Assembly (NCBI RefSeq): GCF_030063185.1
Contig: NZ_JASISP010000005.1
Location: forward strand, 1 to 64,000
DNA length: 64,000 bases
Direction of reading: 5' to 3'
Source of the DNA: Arthrobacter sp. H35-D1
GTDB taxonomy: Bacteria; Actinomycetota; Actinomycetes; Actinomycetales; Micrococcaceae
Shown here: positions 47,592-57,596 of the stretch, one piece after another
How positions within the stretch are numbered: the stretch's first letter is position 1
Layout: each line of letters opens with the position of its first letter
Notes under the pieces: generated by a model
Seen by the model: the letters and a program-made list of their open reading frames with translations, nothing else
What the model was told of the DNA's origin: nothing
Database searches by the model: none
Position numbers and translations under genes: made by a program

Positions 47592-49115
47592 GTGAGTGTG
47601 AAAGAAAACATCAGCTTCCGCGTGATCGGCACCGAGCTGGCAAAGGTCTCCGCCGACGCCCTCGTCATTGCCGTGAGCAAGGGCGAAGACGGCCCCGTCC
47701 TTTTGGATGCACCCCTCTCCCCCGCGGCCCTCTCCTCGCTCAAGGCATCCCTGCCCGCCTTGGGCGTCACCGGTGCGGCCGACCAGGTGGTGCGCCTGCC
47801 CGGGATGCCCGAGACCGGTGCCGGCATTCTGGTGCTGGCCGGCGTCGGTCCCGTCAAGAACGGCGCTCCCAGCGAAGAGGCACTGCGCCGCGCTGCCGGG
47901 GCCACCATCCGTCAGCTGGCCGGGATCAAGCACGTGCTTTTCGCGGTGCCGACGACGACGGTCACCGAAGTCGCCGCCCTGGCTGAAGGTGCCGCGCTGG
48001 GTGCCTACCAGTACGCCAGCTTGCATTCGAGCACCAAGGGCCGAAAGGATCCGGTGGCGAAGGTCACGATCCACTCCACCCAGGCGAAGGATCCGGAACT
48101 GGCTGCGGCACTGGAACGCGCCGCCATTGTCTCCAAGGCCGTCAACGCCACGCGGACACTTGTCAACGAACCGCCCAGCAAGCTGTACCCGGCAACTTTC
48201 GCCGAAGCCGCGAAGGATCTGGCCAAGGGCTTGCCCGTCAAGGTCACCGTTTTCGACGAAAAGCGGCTCCTGAAGGACGGTTACGGCGGCATCATGGGCG
48301 TGGGCCAGGGCTCCTCGCGCCCGCCCCGCCTGGTGAAGCTGGAGTACAAGTCCGAGCGCGCAGTGGCTGATCTGGCCTTGGTCGGCAAGGGCATCACCTT
48401 TGACAGCGGCGGCATCTCCATCAAACCGGGCGCGGGCATGATGACCATGAAGTGCGACATGGCCGGTGCCGCTGCCGTGCTGAACACAGTGTTGGCGGTG
48501 GCAGGGCTGGGACTGCCCGTCAATGTCACCGGCTGGTTGTGCATTGCCGAGAACATGCCCTCGGGCACGGCCATTCGGCCCTCCGACGTCCTCACGATGT
48601 TTGGCGGAAAGACCGTTGAAGTCCTCAACACCGACGCCGAGGGCCGCCTGGTGATGGCCGACGGGCTCGTGGCAGCTTCCCAGGAGTTCCCCGACGTCAT
48701 CATCGACGTTGCCACGCTCACGGGTGCGCAGGTGGTGGCCTTGGGTCACCGTACGGCCGCAGTCATGGGCGACGAAGGCGTCAGCGCCGCACTGAAGGCA
48801 GCGGCCGACAGGGCCGGCGAACTTCTCTGGCCCATGCCGCTGCCGGAGGAACTGCGCCCGTCGCTGGATTCCCCGGTGGCGGACATGGCCAACATCGGTG
48901 AACGCATGGGCGGTATGATGACAGCGGCCGTGTTCCTCCAGGAGTTCATCGGCAAGAGCAAGAGCGGGGAGACCATCCCGTGGGCCCACGTGGACATTGC
49001 CGGGCCCGCGTTCAATGAAAGCGCACCCTACGGCTACACGCCCAAGCAGGGCACCGGCATGGCTGTCCGCACCCTTGTCAGCTATGTGGAAGACGTCGTC
49101 GCCCGCAGCGCCTGA
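47592..49115 (+). CDS. pepA: Leucyl aminopeptidase (M17)
   Basis: A 507-residue cytosolic aminopeptidase of the M17 family that removes N-terminal residues from peptides using two metal ions. The metal and catalytic motifs are VGKGITFDSGGISIKPG, MKCDMAGAA and the signature NTDAEGRLVMADGL. The N-terminal domain (to about 170) is less conserved. The GTG start at 47592 follows GAGGA by about 10 bases; a second GTG two codons later is possible. A perfect hairpin follows the gene. Confidence 0.95.
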   Translation: MSVKENISFRVIGTELAKVSADALVIAVSKGEDGPVLLDAPLSPAALSSLKASLPALGVTGAADQVVRLPGMPETGAGILVLAGVGPVKNGAPSEEALRRAAGATIRQLAGIKHVLFAVPTTTVTEVAALAEGAALGAYQYASLHSSTKGRKDPVAKVTIHSTQAKDPELAAALERAAIVSKAVNATRTLVNEPPSKLYPATFAEAAKDLAKGLPVKVTVFDEKRLLKDGYGGIMGVGQGSSRPPRLVKLEYKSERAVADLALVGKGITFDSGGISIKPGAGMMTMKCDMAGAAAVLNTVLAVAGLGLPVNVTGWLCIAENMPSGTAIRPSDVLTMFGGKTVEVLNTDAEGRLVMADGLVAASQEFPDVIIDVATLTGAQVVALGHRTAAVMGDEGVSAALKAAADRAGELLWPMPLPEELRPSLDSPVADMANIGERMGGMMTAAVFLQEFIGKSKSGETIPWAHVDIAGPAFNESAPYGYTPKQGTGMAVRTLVSYVEDVVARSA

Positions 49116-49162
49116 GCAACGAAGGACTGACCCGCGAAAGTCGGTGCAGCCCCATCCAAAGC

Positions 49163-49195
49163 CAGTGCAGGCCCGGTTATGCCGGGCCTGCACTG
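49163..49195 (+). terminator. Terminator of pepA
   Basis: Perfect 14-base arms CAGTGCAGGCCCGG and CCGGGCCTGCACTG with loop TTATG, 48 bases after the stop codon. No strong T-run follows. Confidence 0.75.
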
Positions 49196-49411
49196 CCGGC
49201 GCCAACAAAGTGAGTATGACCACATTCGCCTTTAGTGTGACTTGGGTGTGGGTGTTGCATGCGTCAACTGACGTAAGGTAAATGCTGAAAGTATTTGTCT
49301 TTGACCGGAAGAAGCAGCCCCTCCTTGCTGGAAGAGCCCGCTTCTTTCAATAATTGATGAAAAAAGCGCACAATCAACAGGTGCGCCAACCTAACGCGAG
49401 GGAGCGTCTAA

Positions 49412-50794
49412 GTGGCCGAACAGGCAGCTGGGCAAGAATTCGATATTTTGGTTCTCGGCGGTGGCAGTGGCGGTTACGCTACGGCGCTGCGTGCCGTCCA
49501 ACTGGGCATGACCGTTGGTCTCGTGGAGAAGGGCAAGTTGGGCGGCACCTGCCTGCACAACGGCTGTATCCCCACCAAGGCATTGCTGCACGCAGCAGAA
49601 GTTGCCGACCTTGCGCGTGAGGGCTCCTCCATTGGCGTCAACAGCACGCTCGAGAGCATCGACCTGGTGGGCGTCAACAAGTACAAGGACGGCATTGTTG
49701 CCGGCAAGTACAAGGGCCTGCAGGGGCTCATCAAGGGCAAGGGCATCACCGTCATCGACGGCGAAGGCCGCTTGACCGCAGCCAACACCGTCACCGTCGG
49801 CGGAGTGAACTACACGGGCAAGAACATTGTTCTGGCCACCGGTTCCTACTCGCGCAGCCTGCCTGGCCTGGAGATCGGCGGCAAGGTCATCACCTCCGAC
49901 GAGGCCCTGACCATGACTGAGCTGCCCAAGAGCGCCATCGTCCTCGGAGGCGGTGTCATCGGCGTCGAATTTGCTTCAGTGTGGAAGTCCTTCGGCGTCG
50001 ACGTCACCATCATCGAGGGCCTGCCGTCGCTGGTTCCGAACGAGGACGCGTCCATCATCAAGATCCTGGAGCGCACGTTCCGCAAGCGCGGGATCAAGTC
50101 CAACACGGGCACCTTCTTCCAGGGCATTGAGCAGAACAACGACGGCGTCAAGGCCACCTTGGTGGACGGCAAGACCTTCGAAGCGGACCTCATGCTCGTT
50201 GCCGTGGGCCGCGGCCCCTCCACCGCGGGCCTGGGCTTTGAGGAAGCAGGGGTCACCGTTGACCGCGGCTTCGTCATCACCAACGAGCGCCTGCACACCG
50301 GTGTTGGCAACGTCTATGCCGTGGGCGACATTGTCCCCGGCATCCAGCTCGCACACCGCGGCTTCCAGCAGGGCATCTTCGTCGCCGAGGAAATCGCGGG
50401 CATGAACCCCGTCATCGTGGAGGACATCAACATCCCCAAGGTCACGTACTGCGACCCGGAGATTGCTTCCGTCGGCTTGAACGAAAAGCAGGCCAAGGAA
50501 AAGTTCGGCGACGGCAACGTCGAGACCACCGAGTACAACTTGGCAGGCAACGGCAAGAGCGCCATCCTGGGCACCGGCGGCATCATCAAGTATGTCCGCG
50601 AAAAGGACGGCCCCGTGGTGGGTGTGCACATGATCGGCACCCACATTGGCGAGCAGATCGGCGAGGCACAGCTCATCGTGAACTGGGAAGCGTACCCCGA
50701 GGACATTGCCGGCCTCATCCACGCGCACCCCACGCAGAACGAAGCCCTCGGTGAAGCGGCCATGGCCTTGGCCGGTCGCCCGCTCCACGGCTAG
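49412..50794 (+). CDS. lpd: Dihydrolipoyl dehydrogenase (E3)
   Basis: A 460-residue flavoprotein that reoxidises dihydrolipoyl groups of 2-oxo acid dehydrogenases with NAD+. Seen are the FAD motif VLGGGSGGYATALRA (15-29), the redox pair GGTCLHNGCIPTK (C47, C52), the NAD motif VLGGGVIGVEFAS and the C-terminal HAHPTQNEALGEA with the catalytic His-Glu pair. GAGGGAG lies 7 bases before GTG 49412. It is followed by the gene for the E2 component after a strong hairpin, so the two are separate transcripts. Confidence 0.95.
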   Translation: MAEQAAGQEFDILVLGGGSGGYATALRAVQLGMTVGLVEKGKLGGTCLHNGCIPTKALLHAAEVADLAREGSSIGVNSTLESIDLVGVNKYKDGIVAGKYKGLQGLIKGKGITVIDGEGRLTAANTVTVGGVNYTGKNIVLATGSYSRSLPGLEIGGKVITSDEALTMTELPKSAIVLGGGVIGVEFASVWKSFGVDVTIIEGLPSLVPNEDASIIKILERTFRKRGIKSNTGTFFQGIEQNNDGVKATLVDGKTFEADLMLVAVGRGPSTAGLGFEEAGVTVDRGFVITNERLHTGVGNVYAVGDIVPGIQLAHRGFQQGIFVAEEIAGMNPVIVEDINIPKVTYCDPEIASVGLNEKQAKEKFGDGNVETTEYNLAGNGKSAILGTGGIIKYVREKDGPVVGVHMIGTHIGEQIGEAQLIVNWEAYPEDIAGLIHAHPTQNEALGEAAMALAGRPLHG

Positions 50795-50805
50795 CAAGAG
50801 ATTTC

Positions 50806-50841
50806 CTTAGTGCACCCGGCGCCCGCGCCGGGTGCACTAAG
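50806..50841 (+). terminator. Terminator of lpd
   Basis: Arms CTTAGTGCACCCGGCG and CGCCGGGTGCACTAAG pair over 16 bases around a 4-base loop, starting 11 bases after the stop codon. Confidence 0.85.
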
Positions 50842-50936
50842 CTACAAAACAATACATAATTTGCAGAATTTCCTAGCGATGCACTTCAGTGCACCATTAG
50901 CGAAATGCAGCACACAAGAAGGAGAACGGGGACGAA

Positions 50937-52691
50937 ATGTCTGAATCCGTGAACTTGCCCGCCTTGGGTGAAAGCGTCACCGAAGGTACCGTCACGCGAT
51001 GGTTGAAGCAGGTCGGGGACCTTGTCGAAGTCGACGAGCCCTTGCTGGAAGTTTCCACCGACAAGGTTGACACAGAAATCCCGTCGCCTTTCGCCGGCAC
51101 TTTGGAAGAAATCCTCGTACCCGAGGACGAGACCGCTGAAGTCGGTGCCCCCCTGTGCCGCATCGGTTCCGGCGAAGCCGCCCCGGCAGAGTCGCCGGCC
51201 GAACCAGCTGCCGCCCCGGAAGAAACGCCTGCCGCTCCTGCCGAAGCTCCTGCAGCTCCTGCGGAAGCACCTGCAGCCTCGGAAGATGCGCCTTCCGGCG
51301 ATGCCCACGAGCTCATCTTGCCCGCACTGGGCGAGTCCGTCACCGAAGGCACTGTCACCCGTTGGCTCAAGGCCGTGGGCGACACCGTCGAGGTCGACGA
51401 GCCGATCCTTGAGGTCTCCACCGACAAGGTTGACACCGAGATTCCGTCCCCCGTGGCAGGTATCTTGCAGGAAATCCGCGTACCCGAAGACGAGACTGCC
51501 GAAGTTGGTGGCGTCCTGGCCCTGATTGGTTCAGGCGCTCCTGCGGCCAAGCCCGCCGCGGCAGCTCCGGCAGCCGAGGCGGCTCCCGCAGCGGAGCCGG
51601 CAGCCCCTGCCGCTCCAGCTGCCAAACCTGCACAGGCACCCGCCGCTCCGGCAGCCAAGCCCGCAGCAGCTCCGGCCAAACCGGCGTCGGCCCCCGCACC
51701 GGCAGCACCTGCTGCACCGGCGGCCAAGCCTGCAGCTGCTCCGGCCGCTGCGGCATCTTCGGGCTCCGAGTCGAACTACGTGACTCCGCTGGTACGCAAG
51801 CTGGCCAACCAGCAGGGCGTGGACATCTCCACCGTCACCGGAACCGGTGTTGGCGGGCGCATCCGCAAGCAGGATGTGCTCGCTGCAGCGGAGGCTGCCA
51901 AGGCCGCTGCTCCGGCACCGGCAGCAGCCTCGGCACCGAAGTCCGCTCCCGCCGTCGTACCGTCTTCATTGCGCGGCACCACAGTCAAGGCCCCCCGGAT
52001 CCGCCAGGTCATCGCCCGGCGCATGCGCGAGTCGCTGGAAGCTTCCACGCAGCTCACCCAGGTGCACGAGATTGACATAACGCGCATCGTGAAGCTGCGC
52101 ACCAAGGCCAAGGATCAGTTCCAGGCCGTCAATGGCGCCAAGCTGACGTACCTGCCGTTCATTGCCAAGGCCGTGGCGGAGGCGCTCAAGCAGCACCCCT
52201 CGGTCAATGGTGAGTACGACGAGGAAACCCAGCAGATCACGTACCACAATGCCGAACACTTGGGCTTTGCCGTGGACACTGACAAGGGCCTGCTGGTTCC
52301 CGTCATTGCCAATGCAGGCGATCTGAACCTGGCCGGGATGGCCAGCAAGATTGCTGACGTTGCCGCTCGCACCCGCAGCGGCAAGATCGGTCCGGATGAA
52401 CTTGCCGGCGGCACGTTCTCGATCACCAACATCGGCAGCGTCGGGGCACTGTTCGACACCCCGATCATCAACCAGCCCAACGTTGCCATCCTGGGCACCG
52501 GCGCGATCGTCAAGCGCGCCGTGGTGGTGGCCGATGCCGACGGCGACGACACCATCGCCATCCGCCACATGATGTACCTGTGCCTGACGTACGACCACCG
52601 CCTGGTGGACGGCGCGGATGCCGGTCGCTTCCTGCAGACCTTGAAGGCCCGCTTGGAAGATGGGGCGTTTGAGGCAGACCTGGGTCTGTAA
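50937..52691 (+). CDS. sucB: 2-oxo acid dehydrogenase E2 (dihydrolipoamide acyltransferase)
   Basis: A 584-residue E2 subunit. Two lipoyl domains (residues 3-80 and 122-200) each carry STDKVDTE with the lipoylated lysines K43 and K164. An Ala/Pro-rich linker, a peripheral-subunit-binding domain ([18 protein letters not shown] and GRIRKQDVL) and the catalytic domain ending with [10 protein letters not shown] (H554, D558) follow. In actinobacteria one such E2 serves pyruvate dehydrogenase and supplies lipoyl domains to 2-oxoglutarate dehydrogenase, so the name sucB is conventional rather than proven. The ATG has AAGGAG upstream. lipB and lipA, which make its cofactor, lie 3 kb downstream. Confidence 0.93.
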   Translation: MSESVNLPALGESVTEGTVTRWLKQVGDLVEVDEPLLEVSTDKVDTEIPSPFAGTLEEILVPEDETAEVGAPLCRIGSGEAAPAESPAEPAAAPEETPAAPAEAPAAPAEAPAASEDAPSGDAHELILPALGESVTEGTVTRWLKAVGDTVEVDEPILEVSTDKVDTEIPSPVAGILQEIRVPEDETAEVGGVLALIGSGAPAAKPAAAAPAAEAAPAAEPAAPAAPAAKPAQAPAAPAAKPAAAPAKPASAPAPAAPAAPAAKPAAAPAAAASSGSESNYVTPLVRKLANQQGVDISTVTGTGVGGRIRKQDVLAAAEAAKAAAPAPAAASAPKSAPAVVPSSLRGTTVKAPRIRQVIARRMRESLEASTQLTQVHEIDITRIVKLRTKAKDQFQAVNGAKLTYLPFIAKAVAEALKQHPSVNGEYDEETQQITYHNAEHLGFAVDTDKGLLVPVIANAGDLNLAGMASKIADVAARTRSGKIGPDELAGGTFSITNIGSVGALFDTPIINQPNVAILGTGAIVKRAVVVADADGDDTIAIRHMMYLCLTYDHRLVDGADAGRFLQTLKARLEDGAFEADLGL

Positions 52692-52724
52692 CATCCCTGG
52701 TTCGCTAATGCAGTGAACGTTCGA

Positions 52725-52772
52725 CGGCGGCCGGTGACTTGAGCAATCAAGTCACCGGCCGCCGGTGTTTTT
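52725..52772 (+). terminator. Terminator of the E2 gene
   Basis: An 18-base perfect stem CGGCGGCCGGTGACTTGA / TCAAGTCACCGGCCGCCG with loop GCAA is followed by GTG-TTTTT, a textbook intrinsic terminator. Confidence 0.92.
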
Positions 52773-52847
52773 CCTGTCGGTGTCATGTGTGCCACATTAA
52801 GCGGACTGCCTTAGACACTGTGTCACCAAGTTGCGTAAGCTAACCCC

Positions 52848-53207
52848 ATGACAGTACTTACAAGCATTCTGGTGTTCCTGCACATCCTCGGCGCAGCAGC
52901 CATTGTTGGCGGCTGGTTTGCCACGTTCAAGAAGCCCACCGTTTTGCCCATCCAGCTGTGGGGCGCCATCGCCCAGCTTGTGACGGGCCTTGCCCTTGTG
53001 GGCGTTTTTGAGGCCACCGGCAGCCCGACAACGGCTTTCCACATCAAGATGGGTGTGAAGATCATCATCGCCATCGCGGTCCTGGTTCCGGCCATCATTG
53101 GCTACCGCAAGGCGAGGGCCAACCAGAAAGTTCCCAAGGGCCTGGCCCATGCAGTGGGCGGCATGGCCCTGATCAACATCGGCGTGGCGGCCCTCTGGTC
53201 CGTCTAG
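52848..53207 (+). CDS. Small four-helix membrane protein
   Basis: A 119-residue protein made almost entirely of four hydrophobic helices with short loops (ATFKKPTVLP, RKARANQKVP). It starts MTVLTSILVFLHILGAAAIVG. Similar small membrane proteins occur next to dlaT/sucB genes in actinobacteria, but no function is known. It is flanked by terminators on both sides, so it is probably a single-gene transcript. Confidence 0.75.
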   Translation: MTVLTSILVFLHILGAAAIVGGWFATFKKPTVLPIQLWGAIAQLVTGLALVGVFEATGSPTTAFHIKMGVKIIIAIAVLVPAIIGYRKARANQKVPKGLAHAVGGMALINIGVAALWSV

Positions 53208-53221
53208 CCCGCACACCCTTT

Positions 53222-53279
53222 GGCACTTTCGGTGCCTGTGACGTGGATTGTGTCCACGCCGACAGGCAGCGAAAGTGCC
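53222..53279 (+). terminator. Long-stem hairpin after the membrane protein gene
   Basis: Nested arms GGCACTTTCG/CGAAAGTGCC, TGCCTGT/ACAGGCA and CGTGGA/TCCACG form one long interrupted stem 14 bases after the stop codon. Confidence 0.8.
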
Positions 53280-53372
53280 TTGTTTATGTTTAGGGCATAG
53301 GCTGGAAGGGATCGCTGGGCTACCGCACAGCCGATCAATAGTGCCCCTCATTTACGATTCATAGGAGTGAAC

Positions 53373-53801
53373 ATGGCTACAACTCGCAACGCCCATGCAG
53401 GCTGGGTCGGCGACCTTCCCACAGGTGCCGGACAGGTTACGTTGGACAGCTCGGAAATTGGCAGCTTTGACATCACCTGGAAGGCACGCGCCGAAGCTGC
53501 CGAGGGCGGGACCAGCCCGGAAGAGCTGATTGCCGCCGCACACGCATCATGCTTTGCCATGGCGTTCAGCCTCTTCCTTGGCGAAGAGGGCAAGGCTGCC
53601 GACTACGTCAACACCGCGGCTGCCGTGACCTTCGTGCCAGGCACCGGCATCACCACCAGCCACCTGACACTTGCCACCAAGATTCCCGGCATCAGCCAGG
53701 AAGACTTTGACCGCATCGCCAATGCAGCCAAGGCCGGTTGCCCCGTTTCTGCAGCACTTGCAGGTGTTGAGATCACCCTCGAGGCAACGCTCGAGGCATA
53801 A
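53373..53801 (+). CDS. OsmC family peroxiredoxin
   Basis: A 142-residue OsmC/Ohr-type protein that reduces organic hydroperoxides via two cysteines, C60 (AAAHASCFAMAFS) and C123 (AKAGCPVSAAL). GGTSPEELIAAAHASCFAMA is the family signature. TAGGAG lies 5 bases before ATG 53373; a GTG two codons upstream is less likely. In actinobacteria the dihydrolipoyl cofactor recycled by Lpd and E2 can reduce such peroxiredoxins, an attractive link with its neighbours but inferred. Convergent with a kinase gene. Confidence 0.92.
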   Translation: MATTRNAHAGWVGDLPTGAGQVTLDSSEIGSFDITWKARAEAAEGGTSPEELIAAAHASCFAMAFSLFLGEEGKAADYVNTAAAVTFVPGTGITTSHLTLATKIPGISQEDFDRIANAAKAGCPVSAALAGVEITLEATLEA

Positions 53802-53842
53802 CCAAGCCTTCAAGGTTGGGACCGGCAAAGTCGTTGGTCCAC

Positions 53843-53880
53843 AGGTGGCAGCTGCTTGTGCGGCTGCCACCTACTTTTTT
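53843..53880. terminator. Terminator between convergent osmC and kinase genes
   Basis: AGGTGGCAGC (53843-53852) pairs with GCTGCCACCT (53863-53872) and is followed by AC-TTTTTT, a good intrinsic terminator for the plus strand. Confidence 0.85.
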
Positions 53881-53907
53881 GCCTCGGCCTCCGCTGTCCG
53901 GCACGCC

Positions 53908-55692
53908 TTATCCGGCACCCAGTATTTCTTCAATCACCCACCTCCCTTCCACCTTCACCATGACGATTTCCAGCACCTGCTGCTGTGGTTTCTCTTGCCG
54001 GTGGACAACGTTCCCTGCGGCATCCTGTTCAATGAAGGCGCTCGTGGTGACCGTGGCCCCGACCGTCGTGCGCGACGCACCGGCACCGCGTGTTTGTACA
54101 CCGCGTGTTTGTTCAATGCTGGCGTGTTCAATGCTTGTCTGAAGCCCGCTGAACATGTGGCCGCGTTCTTCCAGGCTCGCCAGAACGGCAAGATCCGCGT
54201 CTCGGGCCGGGGAACCTGGGGCATTGACCTTGGACAACAAGGCGGCATTTGCCGTGGACAGCGCATACGAGCGCAGCCAGGCCAGCGCAGGCAATGCATC
54301 CAGCGGCGCCTCCGCCGCCAGCCCCGTTCGAATCACCGCGGGCAAAGCCACCGACCACCCGCTCTGGGATGCACTGGCCGTACCGTGGGAATTCGTTCCA
54401 GGCGTGTCGCCCTGCCCCTGTGCACCGGGGCCCAACCATGCACCGTTGACCGCCGCCAGAGCCAAACATGCCGCCACCGCGACAACCAGGGCGAGCATGA
54501 CCACTCGTCGTCCGGCTCTTCTCCCCGACCCATGACCGGCTCCTGTCCCCGGCCGTATACCCGCTCCGGTGTCCGCTCCAGTCCCGCGCACGCGGGCCTT
54601 GGCCACTCCACTGCCCCACAACGGGCCCATGCGCCTGCCTTGGCGATTGAGCCACAGTTCGCGCAGCCGCAACCACCGTGGCAGCACAGGGAAAGGCACC
54701 AGCAACCCTGCCCGCTTCCGCCTGCGAATTGCGTGGGGCCGCTGGGCGCCGGTAGCCCGTCCGCCGCGACGCACCCTGGTTGCGCCGGCATGGCCCTTGG
54801 CCCTCCGATCCCTGGCCTCTTTGCGGGTCAGCAGCTCCGGCAGGACGCTCGGATGCACGGCATGCCCGAGTGCCACGGGAACGGCAGCGGAACTGCGGAA
54901 CACGGCTTGCGCAAACGCGGCGGCCGTGGGCCGGCGGGCGGGATCTTCATCCAGCCCCGCTTCCAGGGCAGCCACCAGCTCCCCGGGCACGTCCCCCACG
55001 AATGCGCCCAACGGCAACCTGTCCCTCGTGGGCGGCGCCGGCCGCCCCGTCAGGGCGTACCAGCCCACGGACGCCAAGGCATATACGTCGGCGGCTTCAT
55101 CACGGAGCGTGTCCGTGCTGCAGTAGAAGCCTGGTGTTCCCGCCAACGGCCGTTCTTCCTGGCCGAGCAACCTCCCGAAGCCAAAGTCGGATAGTAGGGG
55201 CTTGCCGGCGGAACTAAGCAACACATTCCCCGGGGACACGTCTCCGTGCACGGCACCCCTGGCGTGCAAGAAGGCCAGAACCTGGCCCATCGGCGTCAGG
55301 ACAGTCACCGTTTCCCCCACCTCCAGCGTGCCCCGGCTGCTCACCACCTGCTCCAATGACCCTCCTGCGGCATGGTCCATGAGCAGCACCCAGGCACCCG
55401 AGAAATCCTGCACCACCCCATGGACTGGAATGAGATGGTCATGCCGGAATTGGGCAAGCACCCTCCACTCCTGTGTGATCTGGCTTTCATTGTGACGAAG
55501 CAGAGCATCGTTTGTGTCTGCTCCGTCACCCGCAGCAACGGTGAGGGTTTTGGCGGCAAGGCAAGGGCCGCCGTCGTCCGGGGCAATGAGCCACACACTC
55601 CCATTCGCCCCCTGTCCCAAGCAGCGCACAGGCTCATGGCCGGGCACCCGCGGCGACTGCCCGGTTGCTGCGTCGATTCCCACCTTGTCCAT
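53908..55692 (-). CDS. Membrane Ser/Thr protein kinase with modified catalytic loop
   Basis: A 594-residue kinase-like protein. The kinase domain (about 20-275) has a glycine loop LGQGANGSVW, ATP lysine K48 (LAAKTL), a catalytic loop HGDVSPGN (H149-G-D151 to N156) and DFG at D169. The usual HRDxKxxN is changed: Arg by Gly and the Lys by Ser, though the catalytic Asp and Asn stay; some actinobacterial kinases share this. A basic linker and one membrane helix (about 395-420) precede an extracytoplasmic domain. Activity is likely but not certain. The start is 112 bases from divergent lipB. Confidence 0.85.
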   Translation of the reverse strand: MDKVGIDAATGQSPRVPGHEPVRCLGQGANGSVWLIAPDDGGPCLAAKTLTVAAGDGADTNDALLRHNESQITQEWRVLAQFRHDHLIPVHGVVQDFSGAWVLLMDHAAGGSLEQVVSSRGTLEVGETVTVLTPMGQVLAFLHARGAVHGDVSPGNVLLSSAGKPLLSDFGFGRLLGQEERPLAGTPGFYCSTDTLRDEAADVYALASVGWYALTGRPAPPTRDRLPLGAFVGDVPGELVAALEAGLDEDPARRPTAAAFAQAVFRSSAAVPVALGHAVHPSVLPELLTRKEARDRRAKGHAGATRVRRGGRATGAQRPHAIRRRKRAGLLVPFPVLPRWLRLRELWLNRQGRRMGPLWGSGVAKARVRGTGADTGAGIRPGTGAGHGSGRRAGRRVVMLALVVAVAACLALAAVNGAWLGPGAQGQGDTPGTNSHGTASASQSGWSVALPAVIRTGLAAEAPLDALPALAWLRSYALSTANAALLSKVNAPGSPARDADLAVLASLEERGHMFSGLQTSIEHASIEQTRGVQTRGAGASRTTVGATVTTSAFIEQDAAGNVVHRQEKPQQQVLEIVMVKVEGRWVIEEILGAG

Positions 55693-55803
55693 GTATCAGT
55701 TCTAGTCCGCTTTTTGAATTCGTGCGTCAAGTTATCCACAGGCGACCGAAACGGTGTGAATTCTGATTTAGGTGTGGATGCAATGTCCTCTAAAGTGTCC
55801 TGT

Positions 55804-56520
55804 ATGACTGTTGAGTTCTGCGAAGTCGGATTTGCCCCGAATTTTATCGATTACAACGATGCTTGGGAGCAACAACGCCAGGTCCACGCCGATGTGGTTG
55901 CTGGCAAATCACCCCATACTGCCCTTTTACTGGAGCATGCACCCGTCTACACGGCAGGCAAACGCACCGAGGACCATGAACGGCCCTTTGACGGAACGCC
56001 TGTGATCAACGTGGACCGCGGCGGCAAGCTCACCTGGCACGGCCCCGGACAATTGGTCATGTATCCGATTGTGCGCTTGGCCGACGCCCACAGCATCCGG
56101 GCCTACGTCCACGCCCTGGAAGACATCATCATTGAGGTGTTGGGCCACTGTGGCGTGGTGGGCGTTCGCGTCGACGGCCGCGCCGGCATTTGGCTGCCGG
56201 CCGATGACAAGGGCGGGGACCGAAAGATTGCCGCCATTGGCATCCGGGTCCACGACGGCGTCACCATGCACGGCATTGCCATCAATGCCAACAACAGCCT
56301 GGATCCGTATGCGCAGATCATCGCCTGCGGCATTCAGGATGCAGGAACCACCACCTTGCAGGCCGAAACCGGCAAGAACATTTCCCCGCAAGATCTCGTG
56401 CCGCTGGTCAAGGACGCCACCGCGCGTTTCCTTGCCCCGCTGATCGCCGAGACCCAGCCTGAACAGGCAACAACCGCTGGTTCCGCGAAAGCGGCCCAGT
56501 CAGAAGGAGCACTGCTGTGA
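55804..56520 (+). CDS. lipB: Octanoyl-ACP transferase (octanoyltransferase LipB)
   Basis: A 238-residue enzyme that moves octanoyl groups from acyl carrier protein to lipoyl domains, the first step of lipoate synthesis. Active-site parts: [25 protein letters not shown], the conserved lysine in [13 protein letters not shown] and the cysteine in [13 protein letters not shown] 55804 starts just before the conserved region ([14 protein letters not shown]); an in-frame ATG at 55783 adds seven residues. Neither has a strong ribosome site, so the transcript may be leaderless. It overlaps lipA by 4 bases. Confidence 0.93.
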   Translation: MTVEFCEVGFAPNFIDYNDAWEQQRQVHADVVAGKSPHTALLLEHAPVYTAGKRTEDHERPFDGTPVINVDRGGKLTWHGPGQLVMYPIVRLADAHSIRAYVHALEDIIIEVLGHCGVVGVRVDGRAGIWLPADDKGGDRKIAAIGIRVHDGVTMHGIAINANNSLDPYAQIIACGIQDAGTTTLQAETGKNISPQDLVPLVKDATARFLAPLIAETQPEQATTAGSAKAAQSEGALL

Positions 56521-57533
56521 CGTTGGCACCTGAAGGACGCAAGCTGTTGCGCATTGAGCAGCGAAACTCGGCCGTCCCCGTGGAGCGCAAGCCCGAATGG
56601 ATGAAGGCCAAGGTATCCATGGGCCCCGAGTACATCGCCATGAAAAACCTGGTGAAGAGCCAAGGCCTGCATACGGTCTGCGAAGAAGCAGGCTGTCCCA
56701 ACATCTTCGAATGCTGGGAAGACCGCGAGGCAACGTTCCTCATTGGCGGCTCCGAGTGCACACGTCGTTGCGACTTCTGCCAGATCGACACCGGCAAGCC
56801 CTCGCCCATTGACATGTTTGAGCCCACCAAAGTTGCCCGCTCCGTCGTGAAGATGAACTTGCGCTATGCCACCGTCACCGGTGTGGCCCGCGACGACCTC
56901 GAAGACGAAGGGGTTTGGCTCTACGCCGAGACAGTGCGCAAAATCCATGAGCTCAACCCGAACACCGGCGTCGAGCTCTTGATCCCCGACTTCTCCGGCA
57001 AGCCCGAGCACATCACAGCCATCTGTGAATCCAAGCCCGAGGTGTTCGCCCACAATGTGGAGACCGTGCCGCGCATCTTCAAGCGAATCCGCCCGGCCTT
57101 CCGCTACGAACGCTCGCTCGATGTCATCACCCAGGGACGGGACCAAGGCATGGTCACCAAGTCCAACCTGATCCTTGGCATGGGTGAAACCCGTGAGGAA
57201 ATTTCCCAGGCCCTGCAGGACCTGCACGACGCCGGGACCGACTTGATCACGATCACCCAGTACCTGCGCCCCTCCGAGCGCCACCTGCCGGTGGACCGTT
57301 GGGTCAAGCCGCAGGAGTTCGTGGAGCTCTCGCAGGAAGCGGAGGAAATCGGTTACCTGGGCGTCATGAGCGGGCCGTTGGTTCGTTCTTCCTACCGCGC
57401 CGGACGCCTCTGGGCCACTGCCATGCGCAAAAAGGGTCTTGATATTCCCGAGCACCTGGCGCATATTGCCGAAGGCATCGAGGATTCAGGTTCCACGCGC
57501 CAAGAAGCAGCATCGCTCATCGCCGCCCAGTAG
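56517..57533 (+). CDS. lipA: Lipoyl synthase LipA
   Basis: A 338-residue radical SAM enzyme that inserts two sulfurs into octanoyl-E2 using two [4Fe-4S] clusters. The auxiliary-cluster motif [12 protein letters not shown] and radical SAM motif CTRRCDFC are both intact. The GTG start overlaps the lipB TGA (GTGA), with AAGGAG upstream, so translation is coupled. The substrate, lipoyl domains of the E2 gene, is encoded close by. Confidence 0.97.
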   Translation: MTLAPEGRKLLRIEQRNSAVPVERKPEWMKAKVSMGPEYIAMKNLVKSQGLHTVCEEAGCPNIFECWEDREATFLIGGSECTRRCDFCQIDTGKPSPIDMFEPTKVARSVVKMNLRYATVTGVARDDLEDEGVWLYAETVRKIHELNPNTGVELLIPDFSGKPEHITAICESKPEVFAHNVETVPRIFKRIRPAFRYERSLDVITQGRDQGMVTKSNLILGMGETREEISQALQDLHDAGTDLITITQYLRPSERHLPVDRWVKPQEFVELSQEAEEIGYLGVMSGPLVRSSYRAGRLWATAMRKKGLDIPEHLAHIAEGIEDSGSTRQEAASLIAAQ

Positions 57534-57596
57534 CGGAAAGCGTTGGCAATTTCCCGCGCAGCATTCTCCTCCAACACCCGCTAGAATTGAATTACT

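Noticed and set aside
47589-49223. 544-codon minus-strand frame opposite pepA
   Set aside because: Shadow composition; pepA on the other strand has all M17 motifs and a ribosome site.
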